DNA from: Sphingomonas faeni
GTDB lineage: Bacteria > Pseudomonadota > Alphaproteobacteria > Sphingomonadales > Sphingomonadaceae
Direction: 5' to 3'
Length of the DNA: 64,000 nucleotides
NCBI RefSeq assembly: GCF_030817315.1
Contig: NZ_JAUSZF010000001.1
Coordinates: 64,501-128,500 of the forward strand
Under the pieces are notes generated by a model. That model did not search any database and was not told where the DNA came from. It worked only from the letters and a program-made list of their open reading frames with translations. The position numbers and the translations under genes are program-made. Positions 19,146-30,114 of this stretch are shown here, piece by piece. Position 1 is the first letter of the stretch; each line of letters opens with the position of its first letter.

Positions 19146-19253
19146 CGTCATCCCGGCGAACGCCGGGACCCACGGTTACGGCGGACCCGGCGATCACGCG
19201 CCACCATTACCCGGTCCGCAACCATGGGTCCCGGGCGTCCGCCGGGATGACGG
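19146..19253. repeat. Paired-hairpin palindrome, family C-like
   Basis: CCGTCATCCCGGCGAACGCCGGGA and inverted copy ending CCGCCGGGATGACGG. Same outer GTCATCC...GGATGAC ends as family C but a different inner stem. Confidence 0.85.
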
Positions 19254-19478
19254 GGGGAAGGACGATATGAGGGCGCGCGGTCAAAGGTGTAGGGCGACCT
19301 CGCGCCTCGTGCTTTCCGTTCTGTTTAACCCCATTGCGCAAGAGCGGACTTACCAGCCCCGCGTACGGCTACAGCATGCCAAGCCCAAGCGATCCTCGGG
19401 GGGAGGCCAAGAAAGACCACCGTTCAGGCCCTCGTTCGCGTCATCTTCAAAGGCCACTCATCCAACCAGAACCAAAAG
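19254..19478. other. No gene seen
   Basis: About 225 bases between two palindromes. Short open frames here have no start signal, family resemblance or consistent codon bias. Together with the repeats, the stretch 18555-19697 holds no convincing gene. Confidence 0.6.
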
Positions 19479-19586
19479 CACCACCCCGGCGAAGGCCGGG
19501 GCCCAATTGGAGAGGCCGCAGTAACGACGCGTAGCCCTACATCATCGCCGTTTCCCAATTGGGCCCCGGCTTCCGCCGGGGTGGTG
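19479..19586. repeat. Paired-hairpin palindrome, family A
   Basis: CACCACCCCGGCGAAGGCCGG...CCCAATTGG and its inverted copy ending CCGGGGTGGTG. The loop shares GTAACGA/TAGCCCT-like bases with the copy at 45021-45130, defining a minimal subtype. Confidence 0.85.
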
Positions 19587-19697
19587 CCCTCACGATGTGT
19601 ATCGCCGGGAGGATATCGGTCTAGGTCGTGCGACGAACGGCGCATTGCACTACAGTCATCGCTCCAGCGAAACTGCCCGCCCCCGACACACCAACAA

Positions 19698-20207
19698 TCA
19701 AACCTTAGGCGGACCATTCCGCGGCTTGCCGAACCCGGCGAACAACGTCTCCAGCCCTGCGGTGACCGTGCCGATCACCTTGGCCATTTCAGGCGGCAAG
19801 GGTGGCGCCTCCCCAAACGGCGGTTTCGGCGCAGCCCCCGCATAGGGATTGGCCGCAGGCTCGTCCGACGAAGGCTTCGCGCCAGTCTCAGGAGCTGCCG
19901 ACGTTTCCGGCGTCACCGGCGGTTCAGGCGGGGCAGGGTGCCCAGCACGCCCGGCGGTCTTCGCATCCTGCTTCGTGATCGCAGCCGCAGCCATCATCAA
20001 TCCAGCCGCGACCACCTGCCGCCCGGCCGGCGTCCCCAACTGCCGGGTGACCGCCGCAGCGATCCCGGCAAAAGGCGTCGCGCCATCATGCTTCCGGCCA
20101 TGCTTGCCGCCATCATGCTTGGCGTCATGCTCATGCCCACACCCACCGCTGGCGGCCCGCTCAGCCTCGCGCTCGCGGCGCTTCCGCTCGTCCTTCTTCT
20201 TGCCCAT
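19698..20207 (-). CDS. Hypothetical protein, charged N-terminus, Pro-rich C-terminus
   Basis: 169 aa from the ATG at 20207, which is preceded by TGGAGCG at good spacing; the frame upstream to 20270 lacks a start signal. The N-terminus is highly charged ([19 protein letters not shown]) and followed by a His-rich stretch ([21 protein letters not shown]), a hydrophobic helix of about 25 residues ([15 protein letters not shown]), a Pro/Ala linker and a C-terminal segment [22 protein letters not shown]. No family recognised. Divergent from uvrA. Confidence 0.6.
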   Translation of the reverse strand: MGKKKDERKRREREAERAASGGCGHEHDAKHDGGKHGRKHDGATPFAGIAAAVTRQLGTPAGRQVVAAGLMMAAAAITKQDAKTAGRAGHPAPPEPPVTPETSAAPETGAKPSSDEPAANPYAGAAPKPPFGEAPPLPPEMAKVIGTVTAGLETLFAGFGKPRNGPPKV

Positions 20208-20374
20208 GTCACGCTCCAGAACTGTATTGTCTATCCAATACACCATGTAAGTATCGCCGACCCGCGCCACAATGCCCCCTTTCGTTCGGCACCCGCGTTA
20301 CCCATCTCTGCAACCGACCTGACGGCGCCGCACAAGGCTTGCCGCACCCGAACAAATATGGAACACACCGCCTC

Positions 20375-23272
<2,898 letters not shown>

Positions 23273-23340
23273 CTCAAAGAATCTCCTTGTAAGGTCGCAG
23301 GGTGGTATGTCAGCTTCATGCTTAATTGCATGGAGACGAT

Positions 23341-24513
23341 ATGCTTACGCCTTCAATGACCGCTCTTGAGAAGCAGATTGTTAAGGCGCTTTTGGGGAAG
23401 GGGCAGCGCAACCAAGACATTCATGCTTTGATCAATACTGGCCGCGATCCGACCGTAAATTTTGGTCGAATTAGCGATGTAAAAAAACTGGAGATATTGC
23501 CGGCGACTGACGAGCAGATTGAGCGGTTCAGATTGGAGAAATCGCTTATCGATCTGCAGACGGGCTTATCACCATTCGAGAATGAACGTTTAGTTCGGGC
23601 TCGGGAAGCGATGATGCTGGCTATTCAGATATTCAATATGCCGCTTCTTCGTTTCAAGGTTGAGGTATTTGCGGTCCTATCAAACATAGCTTGGACGTAT
23701 TTGCTTCACGAATTTTATATTCGCCAAGGCCGTGTCATTACCCATAAAGATGGAAGCTCATTCCTTCTTGGCCAGATGATAAAAAGGCAGGATGTTCCGA
23801 TCACCGCTGGATCGGTTAAAAACCTTCAAGCAATGAAGGTAATTAGGGACGCGGTTGAGCATAAAACCCTCTCAGCGATCGGCGAGACATTTTACGCAAT
23901 ATTTCAGGCCAACTGCCTGAATTTCGAAAAGTCATTATGCGAACTGTTCGGGGAGCGTGTTTCGCTGGGTAAAGATTTATCCTATGCAATCCAGATTTCT
24001 AAAATGTCGATAGATCAGGCGGCGATGCTTCAAAAGGCTGAGGTTGCAGGACCAATTCAATCGATTGATGCGCAATTAAGTAAAATGTTTACCGATGATG
24101 AAATGTCTGACCCAGATTTCAAATTCAAGGTTAGCTACTCATTGGAGAAGGCGTCGAAGGGCGATGCTCATTTCACGTTTTCCAATAAGCTGGGAGACGG
24201 AAATCCTCACAACGTACTAGTTCAGAAGGTTGCAGCGGATGAAAATTGGCCGCTCAGGGCAAGTTTGGTAGTCAAGAAGGTAATGGAGAAGACGGGCAAA
24301 AAATTTAGCTCACATAACCATACCCAGGCGTGGCGGAAATTAGGTGTCCGTCCTAAACCTGGATCGTTAACTCCAAGCGCTACGACACCGAAATTTTGCA
24401 CGTATCATGTTGCGCACAATGACTACACCTATTCGGATGAATGGGTCGACAAGTTGTGTGGTATAGTGACGGATGACATTGAGTTCGGAAAATTAAAGGC
24501 CTTCAAACTCTAA
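23341..24513 (+). CDS. DUF3644-like protein with HEPN-type R-X4-H motif
   Basis: 390 aa. The region at about 85-125 (AREAMMLAIQIFN, RFKVEVFAVLSNIAWTYLLHE) resembles the DUF3644 family. A helix carries RDAVEH (Arg169-His174), the R-X4-H pattern of HEPN ribonucleases. The C-terminal 100 residues form a separate domain with Tyr/His-rich motifs. ATG 23341 is chosen over 23326 because GGAGA precedes it. The gene is clearly AT-richer than its surroundings (26 G/C in the 60 bases 23461-23520) and uses A/T-ending codons, indicating horizontal acquisition. HEPN assignment is inference; a defence role is possible. Confidence 0.75.
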   Translation: MLTPSMTALEKQIVKALLGKGQRNQDIHALINTGRDPTVNFGRISDVKKLEILPATDEQIERFRLEKSLIDLQTGLSPFENERLVRAREAMMLAIQIFNMPLLRFKVEVFAVLSNIAWTYLLHEFYIRQGRVITHKDGSSFLLGQMIKRQDVPITAGSVKNLQAMKVIRDAVEHKTLSAIGETFYAIFQANCLNFEKSLCELFGERVSLGKDLSYAIQISKMSIDQAAMLQKAEVAGPIQSIDAQLSKMFTDDEMSDPDFKFKVSYSLEKASKGDAHFTFSNKLGDGNPHNVLVQKVAADENWPLRASLVVKKVMEKTGKKFSSHNHTQAWRKLGVRPKPGSLTPSATTPKFCTYHVAHNDYTYSDEWVDKLCGIVTDDIEFGKLKAFKL

Positions 24514-24583
24514 AGTATTCGGTTTCATTGGCTTTCGTGATGCTCACTTTGAACATCGACCGTAATCAGTTATATTTTGGTGC

Positions 24584-24760
24584 ATGGCAAACCTGACCCC
24601 CATCGCGTCGGAGTTCGCGACTAGCGAGGACGCCGCGCCGTATGACACCTGGTTCCGCGCCAAGGTCGAGCGCGCGATGGCGTCGGACAAACCCAGCATC
24701 CCGCACGATCAAGTGATGGCAATGATGCAGGCTATCATCGACAAACACAAACCACGTTGA
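24584..24760 (+). CDS. Small antitoxin-like protein (58 aa), orphaned
   Basis: 58 aa, beginning MANLTPIASEFATSEDAA and containing YDTWFRAKVERAM and IPHDQVMAMMQAII. This layout (YDxWFRAKV...PSIPHDxVMAxM) is that of short RelB/ParD-like antitoxins annotated as stability determinants, normally followed by a RelE/ParE toxin. Here the toxin frame begins (TTG 24757 overlapping the stop) but is broken after about 11 codons. An AT-rich stretch precedes the gene. Confidence 0.65.
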   Translation: MANLTPIASEFATSEDAAPYDTWFRAKVERAMASDKPSIPHDQVMAMMQAIIDKHKPR

Positions 24761-24861
24761 CGCTGCCGCTCGTCTGGACGGATAAAGGGACACGGCGAAT
24801 TCCTTGTCGTGGAGCTTTCCTTTCAGCGAACCTCCACGAGCCGTTCGCCGTTCCGAAGTAG
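24757..24861 (+). pseudogene. Truncated RelE/ParE-like toxin remnant
   Basis: A frame starting TTG 24757, four bases overlapping the antitoxin stop, reads LTLPLVWTDKG, which fits the first strand of RelE/ParE toxins (xLPLVWTxEA). After this the reading is unlike the family and stops at 24861, inside the 3' end of the convergent DUF5615 toxin gene. I read this as a toxin cut off by insertion or rearrangement. Short match, so moderate confidence. Confidence 0.4.
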
Positions 24862-25146
24862 CATCGCGACCTGATCCCATCTCGCCTCGATCCAAACGAT
24901 CAGTACCCGGTTGCTCGCGTTGCCGCAGCGGAGCCACACCAGAGCGAACCGATCCGGATATCGAAGATAGACAAAATCATCGTCCTTGCTGATCAGCACC
25001 GACCCATCAGCCTCCGCGCGAGCGGCAATGGCCCGATCACTCGCGGCGAGCATCTCGATCTCCGCAACGTGCGTCGCGTCCTCGCCCCGATCGCGCAACC
25101 ACCTGCATAATGCTGGCGGTAACTGCGCATCGACGAGGAATTTCAT
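24823..25146 (-). CDS. DUF5615-family PIN-like toxin
   Basis: 107 aa. MKFLVDAQLPPALCRWLRDRG gives the first Asp, followed by SDRAIAARA and VLISKDDDFVYL with further acidic residues of a PIN-like active site, and VWLRCGNASN. The start at 25146 overlaps the antitoxin stop (ATGA). Same module type as 16557-17167, but the sequences differ enough that it is not a recent duplicate. Confidence 0.85.
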   Translation of the reverse strand: MKFLVDAQLPPALCRWLRDRGEDATHVAEIEMLAASDRAIAARAEADGSVLISKDDDFVYLRYPDRFALVWLRCGNASNRVLIVWIEARWDQVAMLLRNGERLVEVR

Positions 25147-25376
25147 TCGGCCGCCAGTACCACCGGATGATCGGTCGTCGCGGCCGCATAGCCCAAGGCT
25201 GCCTGTACGTCGGCTTCGCTTAAATACGGAAAGTCGGCAACGATCTCCGCAATACTCGCGCCGCCCGCCAACATTTCGAGAACGTCGGTAACCCGGACAC
25301 GCGTGCCCGTGACAACCGGGCGACCACCACAAACGCCGGGGTCTATCGAGATGCGGGGAAAGCCAGCTAGCGTCAT
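25143..25376 (-). CDS. DUF433-family antitoxin
   Basis: 77 aa with RISIDPGVCGGRPVVTGTR, then VTDVLEMLAGGASIAEIVADFPYLSEADVQAAL reduced here to its first part: the classical DUF433 DNA-binding arrangement. ATG 25376 is chosen because the open frame beyond it lacks similarity. Antitoxin-first, four-base overlap with the toxin. Confidence 0.85.
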   Translation of the reverse strand: MTLAGFPRISIDPGVCGGRPVVTGTRVRVTDVLEMLAGGASIAEIVADFPYLSEADVQAALGYAAATTDHPVVLAAE

Positions 25377-25480
25377 GGCGGGAAGGTGCGGCGGACCGGT
25401 GTCATCGTCAAGCCCACCGGCGGAACACGCAAACGCCGCTGCTCGTTGAACCCGGTGAACCAACAATCGGACGAAACCCC

Positions 25481-25795
25481 ATGACCAAGCCCCAACCGCA
25501 CAAGCCCGCCAAGCCCAAGACGTTCGGCCGCAACGCGCTCTCGATCGGCGCCGCGGCGATAGGGCTGGGCGGGGCGTTGCTCGCGGTGTTCCTGCGCTCG
25601 AAGAGCAACCCCGCCGAGCATGCCGCGCCCGATCTCGCGCTCGACAAGCGTCGCCCAGGTGCGGACGATCGCGCGCCGGAGGCCTTCCGCCCCGATCCCA
25701 CCGCCGTCCCCACCAAGGCCGAGCGCGAGTCGCTCCGCCCCGCCACCGGCCCGGCCCCGTCGTTCGCCGCGGATCGCGGTTCGACGCTCCGCTGA
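25481..25795 (+). CDS. Hypothetical single-helix membrane protein
   Basis: 104 aa. Basic N-terminus (MTKPQPHKPAKPKTFGRN), one hydrophobic helix at about 20-38 (ALSIGAAAIGLGGALLAVFL), then a polar, Pro/Asp/Arg-rich tail. No family recognised; topology suggests the tail is on the periplasmic or cytoplasmic face depending on the positive-inside rule (N-in). Confidence 0.5.
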   Translation: MTKPQPHKPAKPKTFGRNALSIGAAAIGLGGALLAVFLRSKSNPAEHAAPDLALDKRRPGADDRAPEAFRPDPTAVPTKAERESLRPATGPAPSFAADRGSTLR

Positions 25796-25809
25796 GGCGC
25801 CTTCCTGAT

Positions 25810-25930
25810 CCTCCCCCCGCAAGGGGGAGGTGGCTGGCCCTCGCCAGACGGAGGGGGAGGGGGCGATCACCCCTGTTTGCGTGTCCTCCTCCTCCGTCGC
25901 CCACGGTGCCACCTCCCCCTGGCGGGCGAG
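25810..25930. repeat. Inverted repeat, family E
   Basis: CTCCCCCCGCAAGGGGGAGGTGGC and an inverted copy GCCACCTCCCCCTGGCGGG, with inner CCAGACGGAGG/CCTCCGTC segments. A similar unit lies at 62807-62930. Confidence 0.75.
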
Positions 25931-25980
25931 GACAAGAAGAGCCCGGCACACCCGGGTCACCCACGCACGCCTTCCCCTTC

Positions 25981-26062
25981 CGTCATCCTGACGAAAGTCA
26001 GGACCCAGAGCCAAAAGCGCCATACCCCGTAACCCTGGGTCCTGACGTGCGTCAGGATGACG
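25981..26062. repeat. Paired-hairpin palindrome, family C
   Basis: CGTCATCCTGACGAAAGTCAGG and inverted copy. The right arm has a variant inner stem (TCCTGACGTGCGTCAGGA). Confidence 0.88.
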
Positions 26063-26160
26063 AGGGTGGGGCGTCAGGACGAGGGCACCCCCCGAAACCG
26101 CTGTCCTACACACCCCGATCCGGCATACCTGATCGGTCCTCTCCGTAACGAGGATCGATC

Positions 26161-26400
26161 ATGGCGAACGCATCCACCCCGGCCGCCCCGCACCCATGCG
26201 TCGCAACGCGTGCCGCGCCCATGCCCCGGCCGCGCTACGAACCCCCGATCCCCGATCATCTCCCCAACGCGGTCCGCCACGTCATGGCCTGGCAAGCGCA
26301 TGTCGACGCCGGCCGGATCGGCACCCGCATCCCCGTCTCGCCCGAGATCGCCGCCAACCGCGACCGCTGGACCGCGCTCGCCCGGAGCATGCGCAAGTGA
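26161..26400 (+). CDS. Hypothetical protein (79 aa)
   Basis: 79 aa; GAGGATCG at 26151-26158 is a plausible ribosome-binding site just before the ATG. The second half (IPDHLPNAVRHVMAWQAHV, VSPEIAANRDRWTALARSM) looks like two amphipathic helices. Its TGA overlaps the GTG start of the next gene by four bases, so the two form an operon. No family recognised. Confidence 0.55.
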   Translation: MANASTPAAPHPCVATRAAPMPRPRYEPPIPDHLPNAVRHVMAWQAHVDAGRIGTRIPVSPEIAANRDRWTALARSMRK

Positions 26401-27890
26401 CCGCCCTCCCGCCGGAATCGATGATCGACCCCCAACCCCAGCACACGCTGGAATCCGCGCCGGAGGCCACGACCGACCACGTCTCGCCCCAGCCCGCCGA
26501 TCCCACCAACCAGCCCCACACCGAAAACGCGCCCTACGCCCCCGCAACCCCCGCCCGCTACACGCAGCGCAGCGACGGCTGGACCCCGGATCGCCAGCGC
26601 GCCTTCCTCGAACGCATCGCGGAGGGCGCCACCGTCGACGAGGCAAGCGCCAGCGTCGGCCTCTCGCCCGCCGCCGCCTACTCCCTACGCCGCCGCGCGT
26701 CGGGGGCGGCATTCGCGCTCGGCTGGGACGCCGCCAAGCTGGTCGCGCGGCCGATCGTCGCCGAAACCCTGTTTCTCCGCGCGATCGCCGGCCAGACCGA
26801 GCGCGTCACGCGTCCCGACGGCGAAGTGATCGAGCGCCACCGCTACGACAACCGCCTCGCCATGTCCTTGCTCAACCGGCTCGATCGCCATGCCGACGCC
26901 TCCGAGACGGCCAACGCCGCCACCCGCATGGTCGCCGCCGAATTCGACGCCTTTCTCGACATCATCGCGCTGGACGCCGGTCCCGCCCGCGCCGGCCTGT
27001 TCCTCGGCGAGCGTCTCGAAGCAGACACGGCAGGGGAGGCGGCGATGGCGCCGATCCTCACGCTCGCCCGCGCGGACCGCTGGTTGCGCAGCGCCGCGGG
27101 CGTCGCGTCGGGGATCATGGTCGCCGATCTCGATCCCGCCGCCCGCGCCGACTGGACCGCCGATCAATGGTCCCGCGCCGAAGCCGCCGGCCTCCTCCGC
27201 CTCGCCCCCGAACCCGTGCGCGCACCCGCGCCCTCTGCCAAACCCGCTCCCGCCGAAACCACGCCAGCGTCTATACTTCCTATACTTCACTCGGTTCGCC
27301 ACGACGGTCGCGTCGGGGACAGCCCGGTCTGGTACGATCCGATCGCCGAAGGCTGGCGCACCAGTTTCCCGCCGTCACAGCCCTTTTTCGGTACCGAATA
27401 TGGCGACTTCGGCGATGAGGAGTATCACCGCGAATGCTCGGACGACGAGGCGATCATCCTCGACGTGCCCCATGACCGAGAGATCGCCGAACGCGCGGCT
27501 GTCGAAGGCGCGGACCGCGACACGTGGTTCGTCGGCTATGCGGTCGACGGCGGCCTGGTCGACGAGGCCGGTGCCGAGGCCGCGGGCGCCACGGACAAGG
27601 CCCGCCTCGTCGCACTCGCCTGGAGGTTCGATCCGCATCGTCCGCCCACGCTCGGACCCAAGCCGGCAACCGCATCCACGTCCGGGCCTGCGCCTCGTCC
27701 GCCCGCAACCGGCCTGTGTGTCCAACCCCCGATCGGCCCCGTCCAGTCGCAGCCCACGGACGTTCCGTCGTCGACGCTCGCGTGTCCTGCACCCAAATCC
27801 AGCATCGGGCGTTCTCCCGCCGTCAGACTTTTAATCGACGGGAACCCGCATGAGCATCTTCAGCAAGATCAAGTCCGCTATCTTTGGTGA
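26397..27890 (+). CDS. Hypothetical protein with N-terminal helix-turn-helix-like segment
   Basis: 497 aa from GTG 26397, which overlaps the previous stop (GTGA). After a Pro/Thr-rich leader, TPDRQRAFLERIAEGATVD followed by EASASVGLSPAAAYSLRRR resembles a terminase-small-subunit or resolvase-like helix-turn-helix, seen in many sphingomonad hypothetical proteins. The middle is helical and acidic. The last 90 or so residues are low-complexity and the frame runs 41 bases into the DUF3597 gene, so the true C-terminus may be shorter or a frameshift may be present. ATG 26421 is an alternative start. Confidence 0.6.
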   Translation: MTALPPESMIDPQPQHTLESAPEATTDHVSPQPADPTNQPHTENAPYAPATPARYTQRSDGWTPDRQRAFLERIAEGATVDEASASVGLSPAAAYSLRRRASGAAFALGWDAAKLVARPIVAETLFLRAIAGQTERVTRPDGEVIERHRYDNRLAMSLLNRLDRHADASETANAATRMVAAEFDAFLDIIALDAGPARAGLFLGERLEADTAGEAAMAPILTLARADRWLRSAAGVASGIMVADLDPAARADWTADQWSRAEAAGLLRLAPEPVRAPAPSAKPAPAETTPASILPILHSVRHDGRVGDSPVWYDPIAEGWRTSFPPSQPFFGTEYGDFGDEEYHRECSDDEAIILDVPHDREIAERAAVEGADRDTWFVGYAVDGGLVDEAGAEAAGATDKARLVALAWRFDPHRPPTLGPKPATASTSGPAPRPPATGLCVQPPIGPVQSQPTDVPSSTLACPAPKSSIGRSPAVRLLIDGNPHEHLQQDQVRYLW

Positions 27891-28290
27891 GAAGGGCCCG
27901 CTGGGCAGCGGCCATTTCGGCACGCCCAAGCCCGCCGCACCCGCGCCCCAGACGACTGCTGCTCAGCCCCAGGCTACACCGACTCCGCAAGCCGCGCCGG
28001 CCGCCACGCCGGTGACCGCGCCCGCACCGCAGTCGGTCGACGTCGAGGCCGTCCTGTCGGGCATCGCCTCGCGCAAGAATTCCGATCTCAACTGGCGGTC
28101 GTCGATCGTCGACCTGATGAAGCTGCTCGACCTCGATTCGAGCCTCGACAACCGCAAGGAACTCGCCACCGAGCTCGGTTACACCGGCGCGAAGGACGGC
28201 AGTGCGGAGATGAACATCTGGCTGCACAAGGCCGTGATGCGCGAGCTGGCGAAGAACGGCGGCACCGTACCGGCCGGTCTCAAGGACTGA
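27850..28290 (+). CDS. DUF3597 domain-containing protein
   Basis: 146 aa. Short N-terminal segment MSIFSKIKSAIFGE, a Pro/Ala/Thr linker (about 25-60), then the DUF3597 domain: DLNWRSSIVDLMKLLDLDSS, NRKELATELGYTG and MNIWLHKAVMRELAKNGG. The domain is small and probably all-helical; function unknown, often found near LysM or cell-envelope proteins. No strong operon link to the preceding gene apart from the overlap. Confidence 0.88.
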   Translation: MSIFSKIKSAIFGEKGPLGSGHFGTPKPAAPAPQTTAAQPQATPTPQAAPAATPVTAPAPQSVDVEAVLSGIASRKNSDLNWRSSIVDLMKLLDLDSSLDNRKELATELGYTGAKDGSAEMNIWLHKAVMRELAKNGGTVPAGLKD

Positions 28291-28365
28291 CGTGACCCGG
28301 CGTCGGCAACCAAACACCGGCGCCGATCATTACGTTTCAGTATCAACCGACTGAAAGGACACGAA

Positions 28366-28779
28366 ATGCGCGTTGCGATGCTGGGCCTGATGGCCGCCTC
28401 CACCCTTGTCGCCGGCTGCGTCGGCGGCGGAGGCAACCGCTACGGCGTCGACCCGCGCTATCGCTCCTACGATTACAACCGGCCGGACCCTGCCTATGGC
28501 AGCTACGACGCCGGCCGCTATTACCGCGACGACCGCCGCTACCGTGAGCGCCGCCTGTCGCGTAACGACCGCGTCTACCGCGGCAATGACGGTCGCTATT
28601 ACTGCCGCCGCAACGACGGCACCACGGGGCTGATCGTCGGCGGAGTTGCGGGCGGCGTGCTCGGCAACGTCATCGCCCCGGGCGGTTCGGGTCTGCTCGG
28701 CTCCCTCCTCGGTGCGGCCGGCGGTGCGCTCGCAGGGCGTGCCGTCGATCGCTCGAGCAACGATGCCCGCTGCCGTTAA
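28366..28779 (+). CDS. Glycine-zipper 2TM lipoprotein
   Basis: 137 aa. Signal peptide ending in the lipobox LVAGC (Cys18), so it is probably an outer-membrane lipoprotein. A Tyr/Arg/Asp-rich region (about 25-80) is followed by the glycine zipper GLIVGGVAGGVLGNVIAPGG and LLGSLLGAAGGALAG, typical of the 17-kDa surface antigen/Rick_17kDa_Anti family. GAAAGG precedes the ATG. A rho-independent terminator follows. Confidence 0.85.
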   Translation: MRVAMLGLMAASTLVAGCVGGGGNRYGVDPRYRSYDYNRPDPAYGSYDAGRYYRDDRRYRERRLSRNDRVYRGNDGRYYCRRNDGTTGLIVGGVAGGVLGNVIAPGGSGLLGSLLGAAGGALAGRAVDRSSNDARCR

Positions 28780-28786
28780 ATACCTC

Positions 28787-28819
28787 GACCGGCGTCGAAA
28801 TATCGGCGCCGGTCGTTTT
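28787..28819 (+). terminator. Rho-independent terminator of the glycine-zipper gene
   Basis: GACCGGCG (28787-28794) pairs with CGCCGGTC (28807-28814), 12-base loop, followed by GTTTTA. Confidence 0.75.
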
Positions 28820-29056
28820 AGATAATCCCTGGTCCGGGCGGCGCGGACCAAAATATTATCGGCGCAAATCGGTGTAATTCTCGACCCGATGTGGTCGCAA
28901 GATTTGCAATTCCAGCCGTCTTGGCCTATCTAGAATCTGCTACAGTCGCACATCGACGGTTCTTGGCGCTTTGCGGCACCTTTCTCCTTCTTTCCCTGCT
29001 CCGCGGCACGCGGTCGCCCGGCTCTCGGGCGGTCTATCTTAAGAAGGAGCCATCTC

Positions 29057-29269
29057 ATGGCTATCACCGGAACCGTAAAGTTTTTCAACGCCGACAAGGG
29101 CTATGGCTTCATCGCGCCGGACGGCGGCGGCAACGATGCATTCGTGCACATCACCGCGGTTGAGCGCGCCGGCATGCCGACGCTGAACCAGAACCAGCGC
29201 GTCACCTACGAGCTCGAGCCCGACAAGCGTGGCAAGCAGTCGGCCGTGAACCTCCAGCCAGCCGATTGA
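29057..29269 (+). CDS. Cold-shock protein (CspA family)
   Basis: 70-aa single CSD domain RNA/ssDNA-binding protein. RNP1 KGYGFIAPDGG and RNP2-like AFVHITAVE are present, with TGTVKFFNADKG at the N-terminus. A strong ribosome-binding site AAGAAGGAGCC lies before the ATG. The upstream gap of nearly 240 bases leaves room for the long structured leader typical of csp genes. Two hairpins follow. Confidence 0.93.
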   Translation: MAITGTVKFFNADKGYGFIAPDGGGNDAFVHITAVERAGMPTLNQNQRVTYELEPDKRGKQSAVNLQPAD

Positions 29270-29275
29270 TCTCGC

Positions 29276-29340
29276 TGGCGGATTTCGGTCCGCCAACCTG
29301 ATCTCGGTTGCGATGCGGCGGCCATGATGGTCGCCGCATC
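29276..29340 (+). terminator. Two hairpins after the cold-shock gene
   Basis: TGGCGGA-TTTCGG-TCCGCCA at 29276-29295 and GATGCGGCG...CGCCGCATC at 29312-29340, the second followed by ACCCCTTTG. Likely transcription end; the U-tract is poor. Confidence 0.55.
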
Positions 29341-29374
29341 ACCCCTTTGAAATTTTCCGCAGGAGCGCACCAGC

Positions 29375-29605
29375 ATGGCCGATAATCCAGAATTTTACCG
29401 GGCCCGCGCTGATGAAGAGCGTCGCAACGGTGATGCCGCCCTCCTCGACAACGTCCGCGACCGCTGCCGCCGCGCCGAAAAGGCCTGGGACGACATGGCA
29501 TCGCGCGCCGAACGCACGCAAATCCTCCGCGCCGCCCGCGAAGCCGCCCCTCCCGGCGGCGAACGCATGATGATCGGCACCCCCTCGATGGCCCCCGCCG
29601 AATAG
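29375..29605 (+). CDS. Hypothetical protein (76 aa), helical
   Basis: 76 aa, strongly charged and predicted helical: NPEFYRARADEERRNGDAA followed by DNVRDRCRRAEKAWDDMASRAER. The pattern resembles small cytoplasmic proteins of sphingomonads found near csp genes. CGCAGGAGCG precedes the ATG. The Pro/Gly-rich tail (APPGGERMMIGTPSMAPAE) is probably disordered. Function unknown. Confidence 0.6.
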   Translation: MADNPEFYRARADEERRNGDAALLDNVRDRCRRAEKAWDDMASRAERTQILRAAREAAPPGGERMMIGTPSMAPAE

Positions 29606-30114
29606 GCCTGCCCGTCGAGGTTTGAGTGATTTGAAGGAGGCCCGGGTGCAGCGATGTGCTTGGGTTTCTTGGCGTAATGGGACGGCCAGCGACTCGGTGC
29701 CGCGCGATCGCCGGCAGCGATTTATTTCAACGGCTTACCCGAATCCTCGATAGTGCCGGTAACGCCCGTCGCAAGAGCGCCGGTCTCTCGTTCCGAGGAC
29801 GACAGCTCCGTCGTGCCGGGGACGCGTCCCGATGACGCGGCCACAGCTCAGTCGTTCGCCACGTTGCGCGCCGACAACGCCCGAAGTGCAGCGTGCGCCG
29901 AAATCCCGGCGCCGATGATCAACACCGTGGCAACCGACGTCAGCCAGACACGCTTCATCAACCGAACCGTCTGCACCCGAACGCGCAATCGCTTACTCCG
30001 CCTGCCCATAACGAGCGCCACCAACGCGCGCCGGAGCTGATCAGGCCGAACCGACCACGCAGCGGATTTCGGCCGTCCCACCACAGGACGAAGCCTCACC
30101 CTGGCAACATGGGC
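29606..30114. other. Gap with one weak small-protein candidate
   Basis: About 510 bases between the 76-aa gene and the M16 peptidase. The only feature is a possible minus-strand membrane miniprotein at 29848-30009. The plus-strand frame at 29753-30040 lacks similarity and its composition suits a shadow. Confidence 0.5.
29848..30009 (-). CDS. Possible small membrane protein (53 aa)
   Basis: From ATG 30009: a basic N-terminus (MGRRSKRLRVRV) and one hydrophobic segment VWLTSVATVLIIGAGISAHAAL, ending NVAND. Signal-anchor-like layout but no family, no clear ribosome-binding site and several alternative starts (the frame is open to 30099). Confidence 0.25.
   Translation of the reverse strand: MGRRSKRLRVRVQTVRLMKRVWLTSVATVLIIGAGISAHAALRALSARNVAND

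Noticed and set aside
17106..19151. 681-codon minus-strand frame through lpd and the repeat arrays, with repeated SPFTLHP
   Set aside because: The repeating peptide is just the heptamer array read in a frame of seven bases, and the rest is antisense to lpd.
20339..20374. Upstream TTG start for uvrA
   Set aside because: The added 12 residues are not part of the conserved UvrA N-terminus, which begins at ATG 20375.
29753..30040. 95-codon plus-strand frame
   Set aside because: No ribosome-binding site or recognisable motif, and composition like a shadow; the opposite-strand membrane miniprotein is slightly more plausible.
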